Positions 18,650-27,144 of a DNA stretch of 64,000 nt are shown here, one piece after another. The stretch spans positions 1 through 64,000 of the forward strand of contig JAEYQV010000072.1 of NCBI GenBank assembly GCA_023409835.1. Direction: 5' to 3'. This DNA comes from Bacillota bacterium (lineage in GTDB: Bacteria > Bacillota > Clostridia > Lachnospirales > Lachnospiraceae). A program made the translations under genes and the position numbers. The notes beneath the pieces were generated by a model. That model was not told where the DNA came from. It saw nothing but the letters and a program-made list of their open reading frames with translations, and searched no databases. Each line of letters opens with the position of its first letter. The stretch's first letter is position 1.

Positions 18650-20152
18650 CTAATCTTTAGTAACGGTGACTTTTATTGCTTTATAAAGCCCTGAGGTTCT
18701 GGTATAGGCGATGACATAAGCTGTACCCGATTTTTTGGGCTTTACAACACCTTTGGAGGACACTTGGAGGATGTCAGTATCGGTGGAGAGCCAGAATACG
18801 GTTTCGTTGGAGCCCTTAGTAAGCGTACCCTTCAAGGTGGAGGTCTGTTTGGTATTCAATGCCAGACTGGAACGGTTCACGGTTAGCTTTGTTGATTTCA
18901 CAACATTCTTAGCAGATACTACGGATTTTTTACTGCCAAGAGCCTTTTGATAGGCTGCTTTCACCGAGGAGTTCACCTTAACCGTCGTTCCATTCTTAAT
19001 GGCGGAGGATATATTTGTAATAGGCTTCTTATTTAGGAAGGTAACATATTTAAAGCTATACAGAGACTGCTTTCCCAGTGACTTGATGGAGTTCGGAAGA
19101 ATAATACTGCCGTCATTTAGCATAATATCAGAAAAAGCCTTATTGGAAATGGAGGTAACTCCTTCCGGTACATAAACAAAACGGAGGCGGCTCTCCTCAT
19201 TCTCATCGGCAATCATATTTGTAGGTATTACCTTACAATTCTTTGATAAGAAAAGAAGTTCTACCTTCTTGTCAAAGACGGAGGAGTCCATCTCGGTAAT
19301 GGTATCGGGGAGTACAATTACAGTAGCACCAATATTAACCAGGCTGAACTTACAGAGCTTTGTAAGCTGATAGGTGAAGCTATTGTTAGTAAGCTCTTTC
19401 GGTAACTTAAGATAGGAAGGCTTCGTTTCCTTGGTAATACCGATCAGCTGAACCTTGCCCTTGCCCTTCTTTGCAGAGGAGGTGACCTGATAGATTAAGC
19501 CATCCTTTGTAAAGACTCCATTTTCAATTATTTCGGTTCCCTCGGTAACAATCGTTGGAGTCATGGGAATGTCGATTTCATATAAATCACTGCCATTATA
19601 GTAGTACATGGTCTCTTCAATTACCTTACGGTAAGCTGCTTCACAACCCTTCGGAACGATAAAAAGAACATCAGGATTTGCACTGCGGTTAGATAAACCT
19701 ACAGTGACTTTTTGCGGTGCGACGTCTCCTGTAAATTCCATGGTTCTAACGTTAATAAATGCGTATAGAGGGTTTTCGACCATTCCGTCAAAGTTCTCCG
19801 CAAAGGTCAGCTTCTTTACGCCGTTATAAAAGTTTTCATAGGAGCTGTTCGAATAATACTCCCAGCGAATATCAACCTTCGCGATGGTATAATCCTGGCT
19901 ATTTAAGGTAACCTTACCCGGAATGAGTAATTCCTCTCTGGCTTCTGTGGTATCAAAGCCGATCAGAGTAACCTCTTTCTTATCCTCGTTGGTAATAATA
20001 TAGTTATAGATAGTATCCTTGTAGATGGTTTGCTTCTCCTCGGCGGAGGCAGTTCGTGGCAGGAACAGAAGTACTGTTGCAAGAAGTAATAGCGTAAGAA
20101 CTAATTTCACATTGCCCCTATCTTTAGTGAATAGTATCGTTTTCTTCATCAT
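18650..20152 (-). CDS. Secreted BspA-type leucine-rich repeat protein with Ig-like domain
   Basis: 500 residues. A signal peptide occupies roughly 1-38 (basic start, hydrophobic stretch, ending near TASAEE). Degenerate LRR_5 repeats of the BspA type run from about 60 to 400, with motifs such as IPEG/LPNSIKSLG. The C-terminal 80 residues look like a bacterial Ig-like group 2 domain (KLTVNRSSLALN ... SSKGVVKPKKSGTAYVIA). No sortase motif or membrane anchor follows, so it is probably secreted or loosely wall-bound. Such proteins mediate surface adhesion. AAGGGG precedes the start. Confidence 0.8.
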   Translation of the reverse strand: MMKKTILFTKDRGNVKLVLTLLLLATVLLFLPRTASAEEKQTIYKDTIYNYIITNEDKKEVTLIGFDTTEAREELLIPGKVTLNSQDYTIAKVDIRWEYYSNSSYENFYNGVKKLTFAENFDGMVENPLYAFINVRTMEFTGDVAPQKVTVGLSNRSANPDVLFIVPKGCEAAYRKVIEETMYYYNGSDLYEIDIPMTPTIVTEGTEIIENGVFTKDGLIYQVTSSAKKGKGKVQLIGITKETKPSYLKLPKELTNNSFTYQLTKLCKFSLVNIGATVIVLPDTITEMDSSVFDKKVELLFLSKNCKVIPTNMIADENEESRLRFVYVPEGVTSISNKAFSDIMLNDGSIILPNSIKSLGKQSLYSFKYVTFLNKKPITNISSAIKNGTTVKVNSSVKAAYQKALGSKKSVVSAKNVVKSTKLTVNRSSLALNTKQTSTLKGTLTKGSNETVFWLSTDTDILQVSSKGVVKPKKSGTAYVIAYTRTSGLYKAIKVTVTKD

Positions 20153-20403
20153 AAAGCCCCTTTCATTCCCATTATAAATATATAAGGGTATTGTCTTATA
20201 TATAGACGTTAATCATGTCATTTTGGTTGCAAAATGAAAAAATGGGAAGAAATAGGGGAATTATTTATACTGCTCAATTTGACTTCTTCTTTATTTATGA
20301 AGTAATAGTATTCATATGGGATGAGCCCCATCGATTCATTTCCTGCAGGATGGGAATTAAGGTGCTAAGAAACCTCACTATCAATAGGATATGAAACTAA
20401 ACC

Positions 20404-21330
20404 TCAATAACGAGAATAATTTTTATCGCCGGTTAATAGCTTAAGTAAATCCAGATCCCACCAGTAATTGCCGCGAAGATAATCATTGTAATTAAAAGTA
20501 TCCACTCGTGCCTGACTTTTCTGTCTCCAGATAAAACGTTCTGTTTTGAAGGCACCTTCTACCTCTTCTGCTCCAAAGTAAAAAAGAATCTTATGGTAGG
20601 GAACCTTTTCAAAGGCCTCCAAGTATAAGTGCTTGTTCTTTTCTGTGACAGTAAGCCCCATCTTTATAAACAGATTATCCGGGTTAATTCGAGCCATTCG
20701 CTTATCCCATTGATGTCTGGCTTCTGCAAAATCAGCATTGTGAACAAACTGTAATTTCACATTTCGATCAGCATCACCTAATAGTCCAACCGGAGATACA
20801 CCGGTTCTTAGATCTCCTTCTGTAACCATAGTCAATTCTGTGCTCAAGTAAAATAGTGGATCGAGAATAAATTTTGCATACTCATCCGGATTCCAATAAA
20901 TGTTGATCAAGGGGGTGGAAAAGGGAAGTCCTAATCGATGATAGGCGTATCCGCTCCAACAATCATCAGCTAGGATGGTAACAGGATTTTCTATTAATCT
21001 CGAATATCTTTGAAAATCAAAGAATGGCAACAGTAGCTTTTGACCATCAATAATCTGATTTTCCGGAACTCCAAGTGCGATAGCTTCATTTTTTAGTTCC
21101 TTGAAATAACGAAGAGAAGTTATTATTAAGTAGTCAAAGGTAATTTCATGGATTTCTTCCTTGGTAATTACGGGGAAGCCGTCTTTTGAAGAGCAATATT
21201 GATCCTGCTTACGACAGACAAGTGCTTCTATCGTTATATTTCCTTTATGAATTTCAAATAACAGCTGGTTCAATATCTTTTCGTAGTCGTCGCCGATCCC
21301 CCAAACAATACATTTTCTTGTGTCTAACAT
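20404..21330 (-). CDS. DUF1919 family protein with N-terminal Rossmann-like domain
   Basis: About 308 residues. The N-terminal 110 look like a nucleotide-sugar or CoA-binding Rossmann fold (CIVWGIGDDYEKIL ... DYLIITSLRYF). Residues 115-300 resemble DUF1919, whose hallmark here is ILADDCWSGYAYHRLGL followed by SPL-like and NPD blocks. DUF1919 proteins sit in exopolysaccharide clusters and are thought to act in glycan or phospho-glycan transfer. The frame extends to a GTG at 21342, but GGGAG overlaps that codon, so the ATG at 21330 is chosen. No glycan genes adjoin it. Confidence 0.6.
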   Translation of the reverse strand: MLDTRKCIVWGIGDDYEKILNQLLFEIHKGNITIEALVCRKQDQYCSSKDGFPVITKEEIHEITFDYLIITSLRYFKELKNEAIALGVPENQIIDGQKLLLPFFDFQRYSRLIENPVTILADDCWSGYAYHRLGLPFSTPLINIYWNPDEYAKFILDPLFYLSTELTMVTEGDLRTGVSPVGLLGDADRNVKLQFVHNADFAEARHQWDKRMARINPDNLFIKMGLTVTEKNKHLYLEAFEKVPYHKILFYFGAEEVEGAFKTERFIWRQKSQARVDTFNYNDYLRGNYWWDLDLLKLLTGDKNYSRY

Positions 21331-21390
21331 TCTAGTATTCACTCCCGTCAGTATTCTGTATATATATCGTCAAAAAATAGTTCGTTCTAA

Positions 21391-21495
21391 AGTGCTAATC
21401 TCCTGATTGCGGCGCAAGCCATGGGACTCGGCGCAGTATGGCAGGGAGTTAATCCTTCCGAACCGGAGCAACAGGATATGGTCTGCAGATTGTAA
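21391..21495 (+). pseudogene. Remnant of a nitroreductase-family gene
   Basis: The 34 codons before a TAA encode SANLLIAAQAMGLGAVWQG followed by VNPSEPEQQDMV, which matches the conserved core of FMN nitroreductases (NxLLAAxALGLGxVW). An in-frame stop lies directly before this block and there is no start or ribosome site, so only a fragment survives. It sits in the 280-bp gap between the DUF1919 and AEC genes; nothing else is recognisable in that gap. Confidence 0.65.
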
Positions 21496-21625
21496 TCAGT
21501 TTATTTAAGGTATCTCTAAATTATTCGACTATGTTTTGCCATTGAAAAAGAAGGTAAAATGTTATATTTTATTGTTAGCAGTCACAAAACAGTATCCTAT
21601 GTCATAATAACGAAAAGAGATCGGT

Positions 21626-22537
21626 ATGGACTATTTTCTTCAGCTTCTTGGCACGCAAATGATTTTGTTTGTTTATATTTTAGTAGGCATGTATGCAAGA
21701 AAGAAAGACATCATAACGAAAGAGAATCAGCAGAAGATTATTGATCTGATTCTGAAGATTTTGCTGCCGTGTATGATTTTCAGCTCCTACGACCAGAAGA
21801 TTACGTTAGAGGTCATAAAAAAGGCTGCTTTCATCATGGCAATTGCTTTCAGTATTTGTATTGCTGCAATCTATCTGGGCAAGCTTTTGTACCGTAAGTA
21901 TCCCTATGAAAAGGGTAGTATTATGAAATATGGTACCATTGTCAATAATTCCGGATTTGCGGGATTACCCATCTGCAGCGAAATATTCGGTGACATTGGT
22001 TTATTCTATGCATCCTTCTTTTTAATTCCTAATCGTATTTTTATGTGGACCGCCGGTATTTCTTTGTTTGAGAGAACCGATCGCAGAACAAAATGGAAAA
22101 ATGTATTACTGAATCCCAATATTATAGCAGTGGAATTGGGATTGCTGTTTAGTATACTGTCAATTAAGCTCCCCGGATTTATTAGCTATGCCATCGATAA
22201 TATCGGAGGTGCGGTATCACCGCTCTCCATGATGGTGGTCGGAGCAATTCTGGCTGATGTAAAATTTAGAACGATATTTGATAAAAGTGTTTTCTATATG
22301 GCAAGCATACGGCTTGTTGTTCTTCCGCTCCTTACTCTGGGTATTGTTACATTATTTCAACTGGATCCTACGATATCCGGTGTGGCGCTGGTATTAACCT
22401 CTATGCCGGTAGGAACAACAACAGCATTGCTTGCAGCAAAGTATCATGCAGATGTCGATTTTGCATCCAAATGTGTCTTTGTTACAACAATGCTGTCACT
22501 GATAACCGTACCGATTTTAATGCTGTTTATTCGATAA
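21626..22537 (+). CDS. AEC-family (auxin efflux carrier-like) transporter
   Basis: 303 residues with about ten hydrophobic segments in two inverted five-helix halves. Bacterial members (PF03547) carry organic acids such as malate or malonate. Motifs include the N-terminal YILVGMYARKKDI and a second-half segment with MPVGTTTALLAAKY. The ribosome site is weak (AAGAGA). The last 21 bp overlap the convergent 2-hydroxyacid dehydrogenase gene. Given the aldarate genes to the right, it may move a dicarboxylate or hydroxyacid; that is inference only. Confidence 0.8.
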   Translation: MDYFLQLLGTQMILFVYILVGMYARKKDIITKENQQKIIDLILKILLPCMIFSSYDQKITLEVIKKAAFIMAIAFSICIAAIYLGKLLYRKYPYEKGSIMKYGTIVNNSGFAGLPICSEIFGDIGLFYASFFLIPNRIFMWTAGISLFERTDRRTKWKNVLLNPNIIAVELGLLFSILSIKLPGFISYAIDNIGGAVSPLSMMVVGAILADVKFRTIFDKSVFYMASIRLVVLPLLTLGIVTLFQLDPTISGVALVLTSMPVGTTTALLAAKYHADVDFASKCVFVTTMLSLITVPILMLFIR

Positions 22538-23464
22538 GGAGTTAGTAAAAAACTCTATTACCTGCTCTGCACATCGGTTATTCATGGCTGTAAAGGTATC
22601 TCTTGTAAAGGTTCCGATATGAGGAGTCAGAAAAGCATTATCACAGAAGTGTAACGGGGAATCGATATCGGGTTCCTGATCAAATACATCAATATAAGCA
22701 CATCTAATTTTATTTTCTTTCAAAGCAATGATAAGATCAGCTGTTTTTACAATTCCGCTTCGTGCGGTATTGATTAAGACGGAGGAGGGCTTCATTTGCT
22801 CAAAGATCTCCTTATGAAACATATGTCTGGTTTCCTCCGTTAAAGGTACATTAATCGAGATAAAATCACTGGTTGAAATCAACGTTTCAAAATCTGCGTA
22901 GTTTGTCTGATAAGCTTTTTCTGCTGAAATATCTCTGTGACGGTAATAACACTGAACCTTCATGCCAAAGGCGTTCGCACGCAGGGCGGTTTCTTTTGCA
23001 ATCGAACCGAAACCAACCAGTCCTAATGTTTTTCCTCTTACCCCTTCTGATAACCTGCGAGACCAGATTCCCTGCCTCATATCATTACAATGAAGGGACA
23101 GCTTTCTGGCATTTTCTAAGATATACGTCATGACTAAATCTGCGACAGCCGAGCCGACCAGACCTTCTGTGCGCGTAATCATAATTCCGTATTTCGCTGC
23201 CGCTGCAGGGTCAATATTATCAACACCAACACCGCGCCGTGCAAGCAGCTTTAGCTTCGGCAGCTCCTTAAGTACTTCCTCCGTGTACTTTTCTAATCCG
23301 GCGATAACCGCATCCGCATCCTTTAGCAGAAGTACTAAATCCTTCGGGGAATAACGAGTCACATCGTTATGTTCTTCTACAATGAAGCCGGATTGTTCCA
23401 GGGTGCTTTTAGCGCTTTTATCTACAGAGGATACATTATCTGCAGTAATAATAACTTTTTTCAT
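22517..23464 (-). CDS. D-2-hydroxyacid dehydrogenase (phosphoglycerate dehydrogenase-like)
   Basis: About 315 residues. The NAD-binding motif is LGLVGFGSIAKETA near 140. The catalytic residues are visible: Arg in NTARSGIV, Glu in DVFDQEPD and His in LTPHIGT. The C-terminal ACT domain of SerA is missing, so this is the short form, e.g. glycerate/hydroxypyruvate or another 2-ketoacid reductase. The start is the ATG at 23464 with AAGGAGG just upstream, not the ATG at 23482. Its position beside glycerate-forming genes suggests hydroxypyruvate or glycerate metabolism. Confidence 0.85.
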   Translation of the reverse strand: MKKVIITADNVSSVDKSAKSTLEQSGFIVEEHNDVTRYSPKDLVLLLKDADAVIAGLEKYTEEVLKELPKLKLLARRGVGVDNIDPAAAAKYGIMITRTEGLVGSAVADLVMTYILENARKLSLHCNDMRQGIWSRRLSEGVRGKTLGLVGFGSIAKETALRANAFGMKVQCYYRHRDISAEKAYQTNYADFETLISTSDFISINVPLTEETRHMFHKEIFEQMKPSSVLINTARSGIVKTADLIIALKENKIRCAYIDVFDQEPDIDSPLHFCDNAFLTPHIGTFTRDTFTAMNNRCAEQVIEFFTNSLSNKQH

Positions 23465-23490
23465 GGGGGCCTCCTTCATCATGTTATGGT

Positions 23491-23595
23491 TTAGTGTGAT
23501 TTCAAGAATGTTTCAAGCTCTGCCGCAGTCATATCCATAAAAGCTTCTGAAGCGGGAGAATATGGACCAATTGTAGCCGGGCAAAAGATAAACGT
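23491..23595 (-). pseudogene. Possible coding remnant upstream of the hydroxyacid dehydrogenase
   Basis: A minus-strand frame reads PATIGPYSPASEAFMDM then TAAELETFLKSH before a TAA. It has protein-like composition but no start, and an in-frame stop lies at its 5' side. It could be the C-terminal end of a lost gene; the family is not recognised. Confidence 0.3.
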
Positions 23596-23720
23596 CTATA
23601 GTAAAATGTACAAAATTGGCGTCTATTATTATCCTGAAAGGAAGATTTCAGATTGAAATAATTGGGTGGAACGCAGGATAAAACGAAAAAATGATGCGTT
23701 TTTGAAAGAAATGAAATGAA

Positions 23721-23746
23721 ATTATGAAATGTTAATTTCACATAAT
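23721..23746. promoter_or_regulatory. Candidate operator between the dehydrogenase and garR
   Basis: Imperfect inverted repeat ATTATGAAAT / ATTTCACATAAT in the divergent control region. It is 79 bp upstream of the TATAAT at 23825 and could bind one of the LysR, PrpR-like or other local regulators. Confidence 0.3.
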
Positions 23747-23821
23747 GGAAGTTTGATGTGATTGTGCAAAATGTATATAAAATGATTGTATTTTATTGCA
23801 ATGGTATTAAAAAATGATAAA

Positions 23822-23830
23822 TGCTATAAT
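23822..23830 (+). promoter_or_regulatory. Extended -10 promoter of the aldarate operon
   Basis: TGCTATAAT is an extended -10 element 58 bp before the garR start. The matching -35 is poor, consistent with an activator-dependent promoter. Confidence 0.5.
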
Positions 23831-23888
23831 GGCAATCGTGAAAGACACTATTAAATATGCACTATGATTTTGTTAGGAGGTAGTTAAA

Positions 23889-24773
23889 TTGAAGTTAGGA
23901 TTTATAGGACTGGGCATTATGGGAAAACCCATGAGCAAAAACTTAATAAAAGCAGGGCATGAACTTGTAGTATGTGACTTCAATAAGGCAGCAGTAAGTG
24001 AGCTGGTTGCACTGGGAGCAAAAGCTGCTGACAGTGGTGCAGAGGTTGCAAGTGAGTGCGACGTGATTATTACGATGCTTCCTAATTCACCCCATGTAAG
24101 AAGTGTTGCACTTGGTGAAAATGGTATCTCAGATACTGCAAAGCCAGGTACTGTATTAATCGATATGAGCTCCATCGATCCGGTAGAAAGCAGAGCAATC
24201 GGTGAAAAGCTTGCTGAAAAAGGAATCGAACTGATGGATGCACCGGTGAGCGGTGGAGAACCGAAGGCAATTGACGGAACACTTTCTGTTATGGTTGGCG
24301 GAAAGAAGGAAACCTTCGACAAATATTATGATTTATTAATGGTGATGGCAGGATCCGTAGTGTATGTTGGAGAGCTGGGTGCCGGAAACATTGCAAAGCT
24401 CTCAAATCAGATTATTGTAGCCTTAAATATTGCTGCAATGTCGGAGGCTTTAACCCTGGCAAAGAAAGCAGGAGCTGATCCGGAGCTGGTATATCAGGCA
24501 ATTCGGGGTGGGTTAGCAGGCTCCACTGTATTGGATGCGAAAGCTCCTTTGGTGTTGAATAGAAAATTTGATCCGGGCTTCCGTATCGAATTACACATTA
24601 AGGATCTGAACAATGCATTGAATGCATCTCATGCAGTAAGTGCTCCGCTTCCGTTAACCTCTCAGGTAATGGAAATCATGCAGGCCTTAAAGGCAGACGG
24701 ACACGAGAAAGAGGATCACTGCAGCATTGTAAAATACTATGAAAAACTTGCAAACGTTATCGTAGAGAAGTAA
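23889..24773 (+). CDS. garR: 2-hydroxy-3-oxopropionate (tartronate semialdehyde) reductase
   Basis: A 294-residue beta-hydroxyacid dehydrogenase of the usual length. It has the N-terminal GFIGLGIMGKPMSKNL dinucleotide fold, the substrate-binding APVSGGEPKA and a catalytic Lys in GNIAKLSNQ. GarR reduces tartronate semialdehyde to D-glycerate in glucarate and galactarate breakdown, which fits the next genes. The start is TTG at 23889 with AGGAGG eight bases upstream. It heads the operon that continues through gudD, the lyase, garD and the transporter. Confidence 0.9.
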   Translation: MKLGFIGLGIMGKPMSKNLIKAGHELVVCDFNKAAVSELVALGAKAADSGAEVASECDVIITMLPNSPHVRSVALGENGISDTAKPGTVLIDMSSIDPVESRAIGEKLAEKGIELMDAPVSGGEPKAIDGTLSVMVGGKKETFDKYYDLLMVMAGSVVYVGELGAGNIAKLSNQIIVALNIAAMSEALTLAKKAGADPELVYQAIRGGLAGSTVLDAKAPLVLNRKFDPGFRIELHIKDLNNALNASHAVSAPLPLTSQVMEIMQALKADGHEKEDHCSIVKYYEKLANVIVEK

Positions 24774-24798
24774 TTCGTTTAGAGAAGGAGAATCGTCT

Positions 24799-26124
24799 AT
24801 GACGCCAACAATTCAAAAAATGGAGGTCTATCCGGTTGCCGGCAAGGATAGCATGCTTTTAAACCTAAGCGGGGCACATTCTCCCTACTTCACCCGTAAT
24901 ATTGTAATATTAACGGACAGTAATGGTGAAAAGGGTGTCGGCGAGGTACCGGGTGGTGAAAAGATTACTAAGGCTTTGGAGGCTTCTATTGATTTAGTAG
25001 TAGGAACAAGCGTTGGTGATTATAAGAATACGGTACTAAAGGTTAAGAATTCCTTAGAGGGACAGGAGAACGATGTTCGTGGTGCACAAACCTTTGATTT
25101 AAGAACCGGCGTGCATGTGCTTACCGCAATTGAAACTCCCCTGCTGGACCTGTTGGGAAAACACCTTGGTGTTCCGGTTGCTTCCCTGTTGGGAGATGGT
25201 ATGCAGCGCGACAAGGTCAGAATGCTAGGCTACCTATTCTATATCGGAGACCGCAACAAGACGGACTTACCATATGATAGCTATCCCGAGGCAGAATGTG
25301 AATGGTACCGCATTCGTCATGAGGAAGCTTTAACACCGGAAGAAATCGTGGCTCTTGCGAAAGCCTCAAAGGAGAAGTATGGCTTCTCGGATTTCAAGCT
25401 AAAGGGCGGTGTTCTGGAGGGCAAAGAAGAAATTAAAGCAATCCGTGCTTTAAAGGAAGCTTTTCCCGATGCAAGAATTACTCTGGATCCAAACGGCGGA
25501 TGGCTGTTAAAGGATGCTATTGAATTATGTAAGGATATGCATGGAATCCTGACCTATTGTGAAGACCCCTGCGGAGCGGAAGGAGTATTCTCCGGACGTG
25601 AGATACTGGCGGAGTTCAGACGAGCTACAGGACTTCCTACCGCAACCAATATGATTGCAACTGACTGGAGAGAGATGACCCATTCCATCGCATTACAATC
25701 CGTAACCATTCCTCTGGCAGATCCTCATTTCTGGACCATGTCAGGCTCCGTACGTGTCGGTCAGCTGTGTAATGACCTGGGATTAACCTGGGGATGCCAT
25801 TCCAACAACCATTTTGATATTTCCCTCGCTATGGTAGCTCATACAGCGGCAGCCGTTCCGGGTGAAATTAATGCAATCGATACTCACTGGATCTGGCAGG
25901 AGGGCATTGAGAGACTGACAACAGAACCGATGCAGATCGTAGACGGATGCATTGACATTCCGAAGAAACCGGGCCTTGGAATAGAAGTAGACATGGATCA
26001 GGTATTGGCAGCCCATGAGCTATACAAAAAGAATTGCCTTGGCGCAAGAAATGATGCCATTGGAATGCAGTATCTTATTCCCGACTGGAAGTTTGATCCT
26101 AAGAGACCTTGCCTGGTAAGATAA
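24799..26124 (+). CDS. gudD: Glucarate dehydratase
   Basis: A 441-residue enolase-superfamily enzyme that dehydrates D-glucarate (and L-idarate) to 5-keto-4-deoxyglucarate. All active-site elements are readable: the KxK base in FKLKGG, metal ligands in LDPNGGW, TYCEDPCG and ATNMIATDW, and the His base in WGCHSNNHFD. Length matches characterised GudD. GAGAAGGAG precedes the ATG, 25 bp after garR. The identification is strong because substrate-defining segments near both termini resemble GudD rather than other enolase members. Confidence 0.93.
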   Translation: MTPTIQKMEVYPVAGKDSMLLNLSGAHSPYFTRNIVILTDSNGEKGVGEVPGGEKITKALEASIDLVVGTSVGDYKNTVLKVKNSLEGQENDVRGAQTFDLRTGVHVLTAIETPLLDLLGKHLGVPVASLLGDGMQRDKVRMLGYLFYIGDRNKTDLPYDSYPEAECEWYRIRHEEALTPEEIVALAKASKEKYGFSDFKLKGGVLEGKEEIKAIRALKEAFPDARITLDPNGGWLLKDAIELCKDMHGILTYCEDPCGAEGVFSGREILAEFRRATGLPTATNMIATDWREMTHSIALQSVTIPLADPHFWTMSGSVRVGQLCNDLGLTWGCHSNNHFDISLAMVAHTAAAVPGEINAIDTHWIWQEGIERLTTEPMQIVDGCIDIPKKPGLGIEVDMDQVLAAHELYKKNCLGARNDAIGMQYLIPDWKFDPKRPCLVR

Positions 26125-26234
26125 TTACCCGGCAGGATATTACCTGTTGCAATGGGAGCACGGGAATGACGGTAAGCGCCAGACATTACTGCTTTCATAA
26201 ATTGAATAAATAAGCGAAAGAAAGAGGTGAGGAC

Positions 26235-27125
26235 ATGAATTTTAAACCACATGGCATTATTCCGCCGATTATAACACCGCTGACTAAAGAGGGGAAATTT
26301 AACGAGCCGGTTTTTCGTCAAATGATTAATTTCTTAATTGAGGAAGGCGTTCATGGAATATTTCCGTTAGGTACTACCGGTGAGTTTTATGCTTTTACCA
26401 ACGAAGAAGCCAGACATATTTTAAAGGTTGCCGTGGAAGAGGCAGGGGGAAGAGTTCCTGTATATGCAGGTGCAAACCATATCACCACCAGAGGTGTTAT
26501 TGAGCTTGTAAAGATTGCAGAAGAAGTAGGCTGTGATGCAGTATCCGTATTAACACCAATGTTTATCTCACAGACACAGGAAGAAATCTATCTGTATTAT
26601 GAGCAGATTGCTGCAAGCACAAAGCTTCCGATTATTATTTACAATAATAAGCCTAAGACAAATGTTACGGTAGAACCTGCAACGGTAGCAAAGCTGGCAA
26701 AGATTGATAACATCGTCGGTGTCAAGGATAGTACCGGAGACTTTACCAACACGGAAGAATATTTAAGACTAACAAGAGATAATGACAACTTTTCTGTATT
26801 GCTGGGCAGAGATACCTTAATCTATGCAGGCCTATGCTATGGAGCGGCCGGAGCGATTGCTTCCTGCGCTAATATAGCACCGAGAATCGCTGCTGATATC
26901 TATGATAAATATGTAGAAGGTGATTTACAGGGAGCACTGGAGGCACAGTATAAGCTGGCTCCGTTAAGAATTGCTTCTAATATGGGCACATTCCCGGCAG
27001 TTATTAAAGAAGGTCTTGTAATGAGAGGCTATGAAGTAGGTAAATGCCTTGATCCAATTGCCGAGCTGCATCCGGATCAAAAGGAAAAGCTAAGAGTAGT
27101 ACTAAAGGATATGGAACTAATCTAA
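26235..27125 (+). CDS. DHDPS/NAL-family lyase, probable 5-keto-4-deoxyglucarate aldolase
   Basis: A 296-residue class I TIM-barrel lyase. GTTGE at 46-50 binds the ketoacid carboxylate, Y136 (IIYNNKP) is the catalytic tyrosine and K164 (VGVKDSTGD) the Schiff-base lysine. By family it could be KdgD (dehydratase to 2-ketoglutarate semialdehyde) or an aldolase. Because garR is in the same operon and no semialdehyde dehydrogenase is present, cleavage to pyruvate and tartronate semialdehyde is the better inference. It would replace GarL, which belongs to the unrelated HpcH family. GAGGTGAGG precedes the ATG. Confidence 0.75.
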   Translation: MNFKPHGIIPPIITPLTKEGKFNEPVFRQMINFLIEEGVHGIFPLGTTGEFYAFTNEEARHILKVAVEEAGGRVPVYAGANHITTRGVIELVKIAEEVGCDAVSVLTPMFISQTQEEIYLYYEQIAASTKLPIIIYNNKPKTNVTVEPATVAKLAKIDNIVGVKDSTGDFTNTEEYLRLTRDNDNFSVLLGRDTLIYAGLCYGAAGAIASCANIAPRIAADIYDKYVEGDLQGALEAQYKLAPLRIASNMGTFPAVIKEGLVMRGYEVGKCLDPIAELHPDQKEKLRVVLKDMELI

Positions 27126-27144
27126 ACGGCAAGGGAGTAATTCG

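Noticed and set aside
21649..21672. Possible sigma-54 promoter (TGGCACG) near the AEC gene
   Set aside because: It lies inside the coding sequence and lacks a proper -12 TTGC element at the right spacing.
23873..24322. Minus-strand open frame of 149 codons inside garR
   Set aside because: It is antisense to a well-conserved enzyme gene, lacks a ribosome site and shows no protein-family features.
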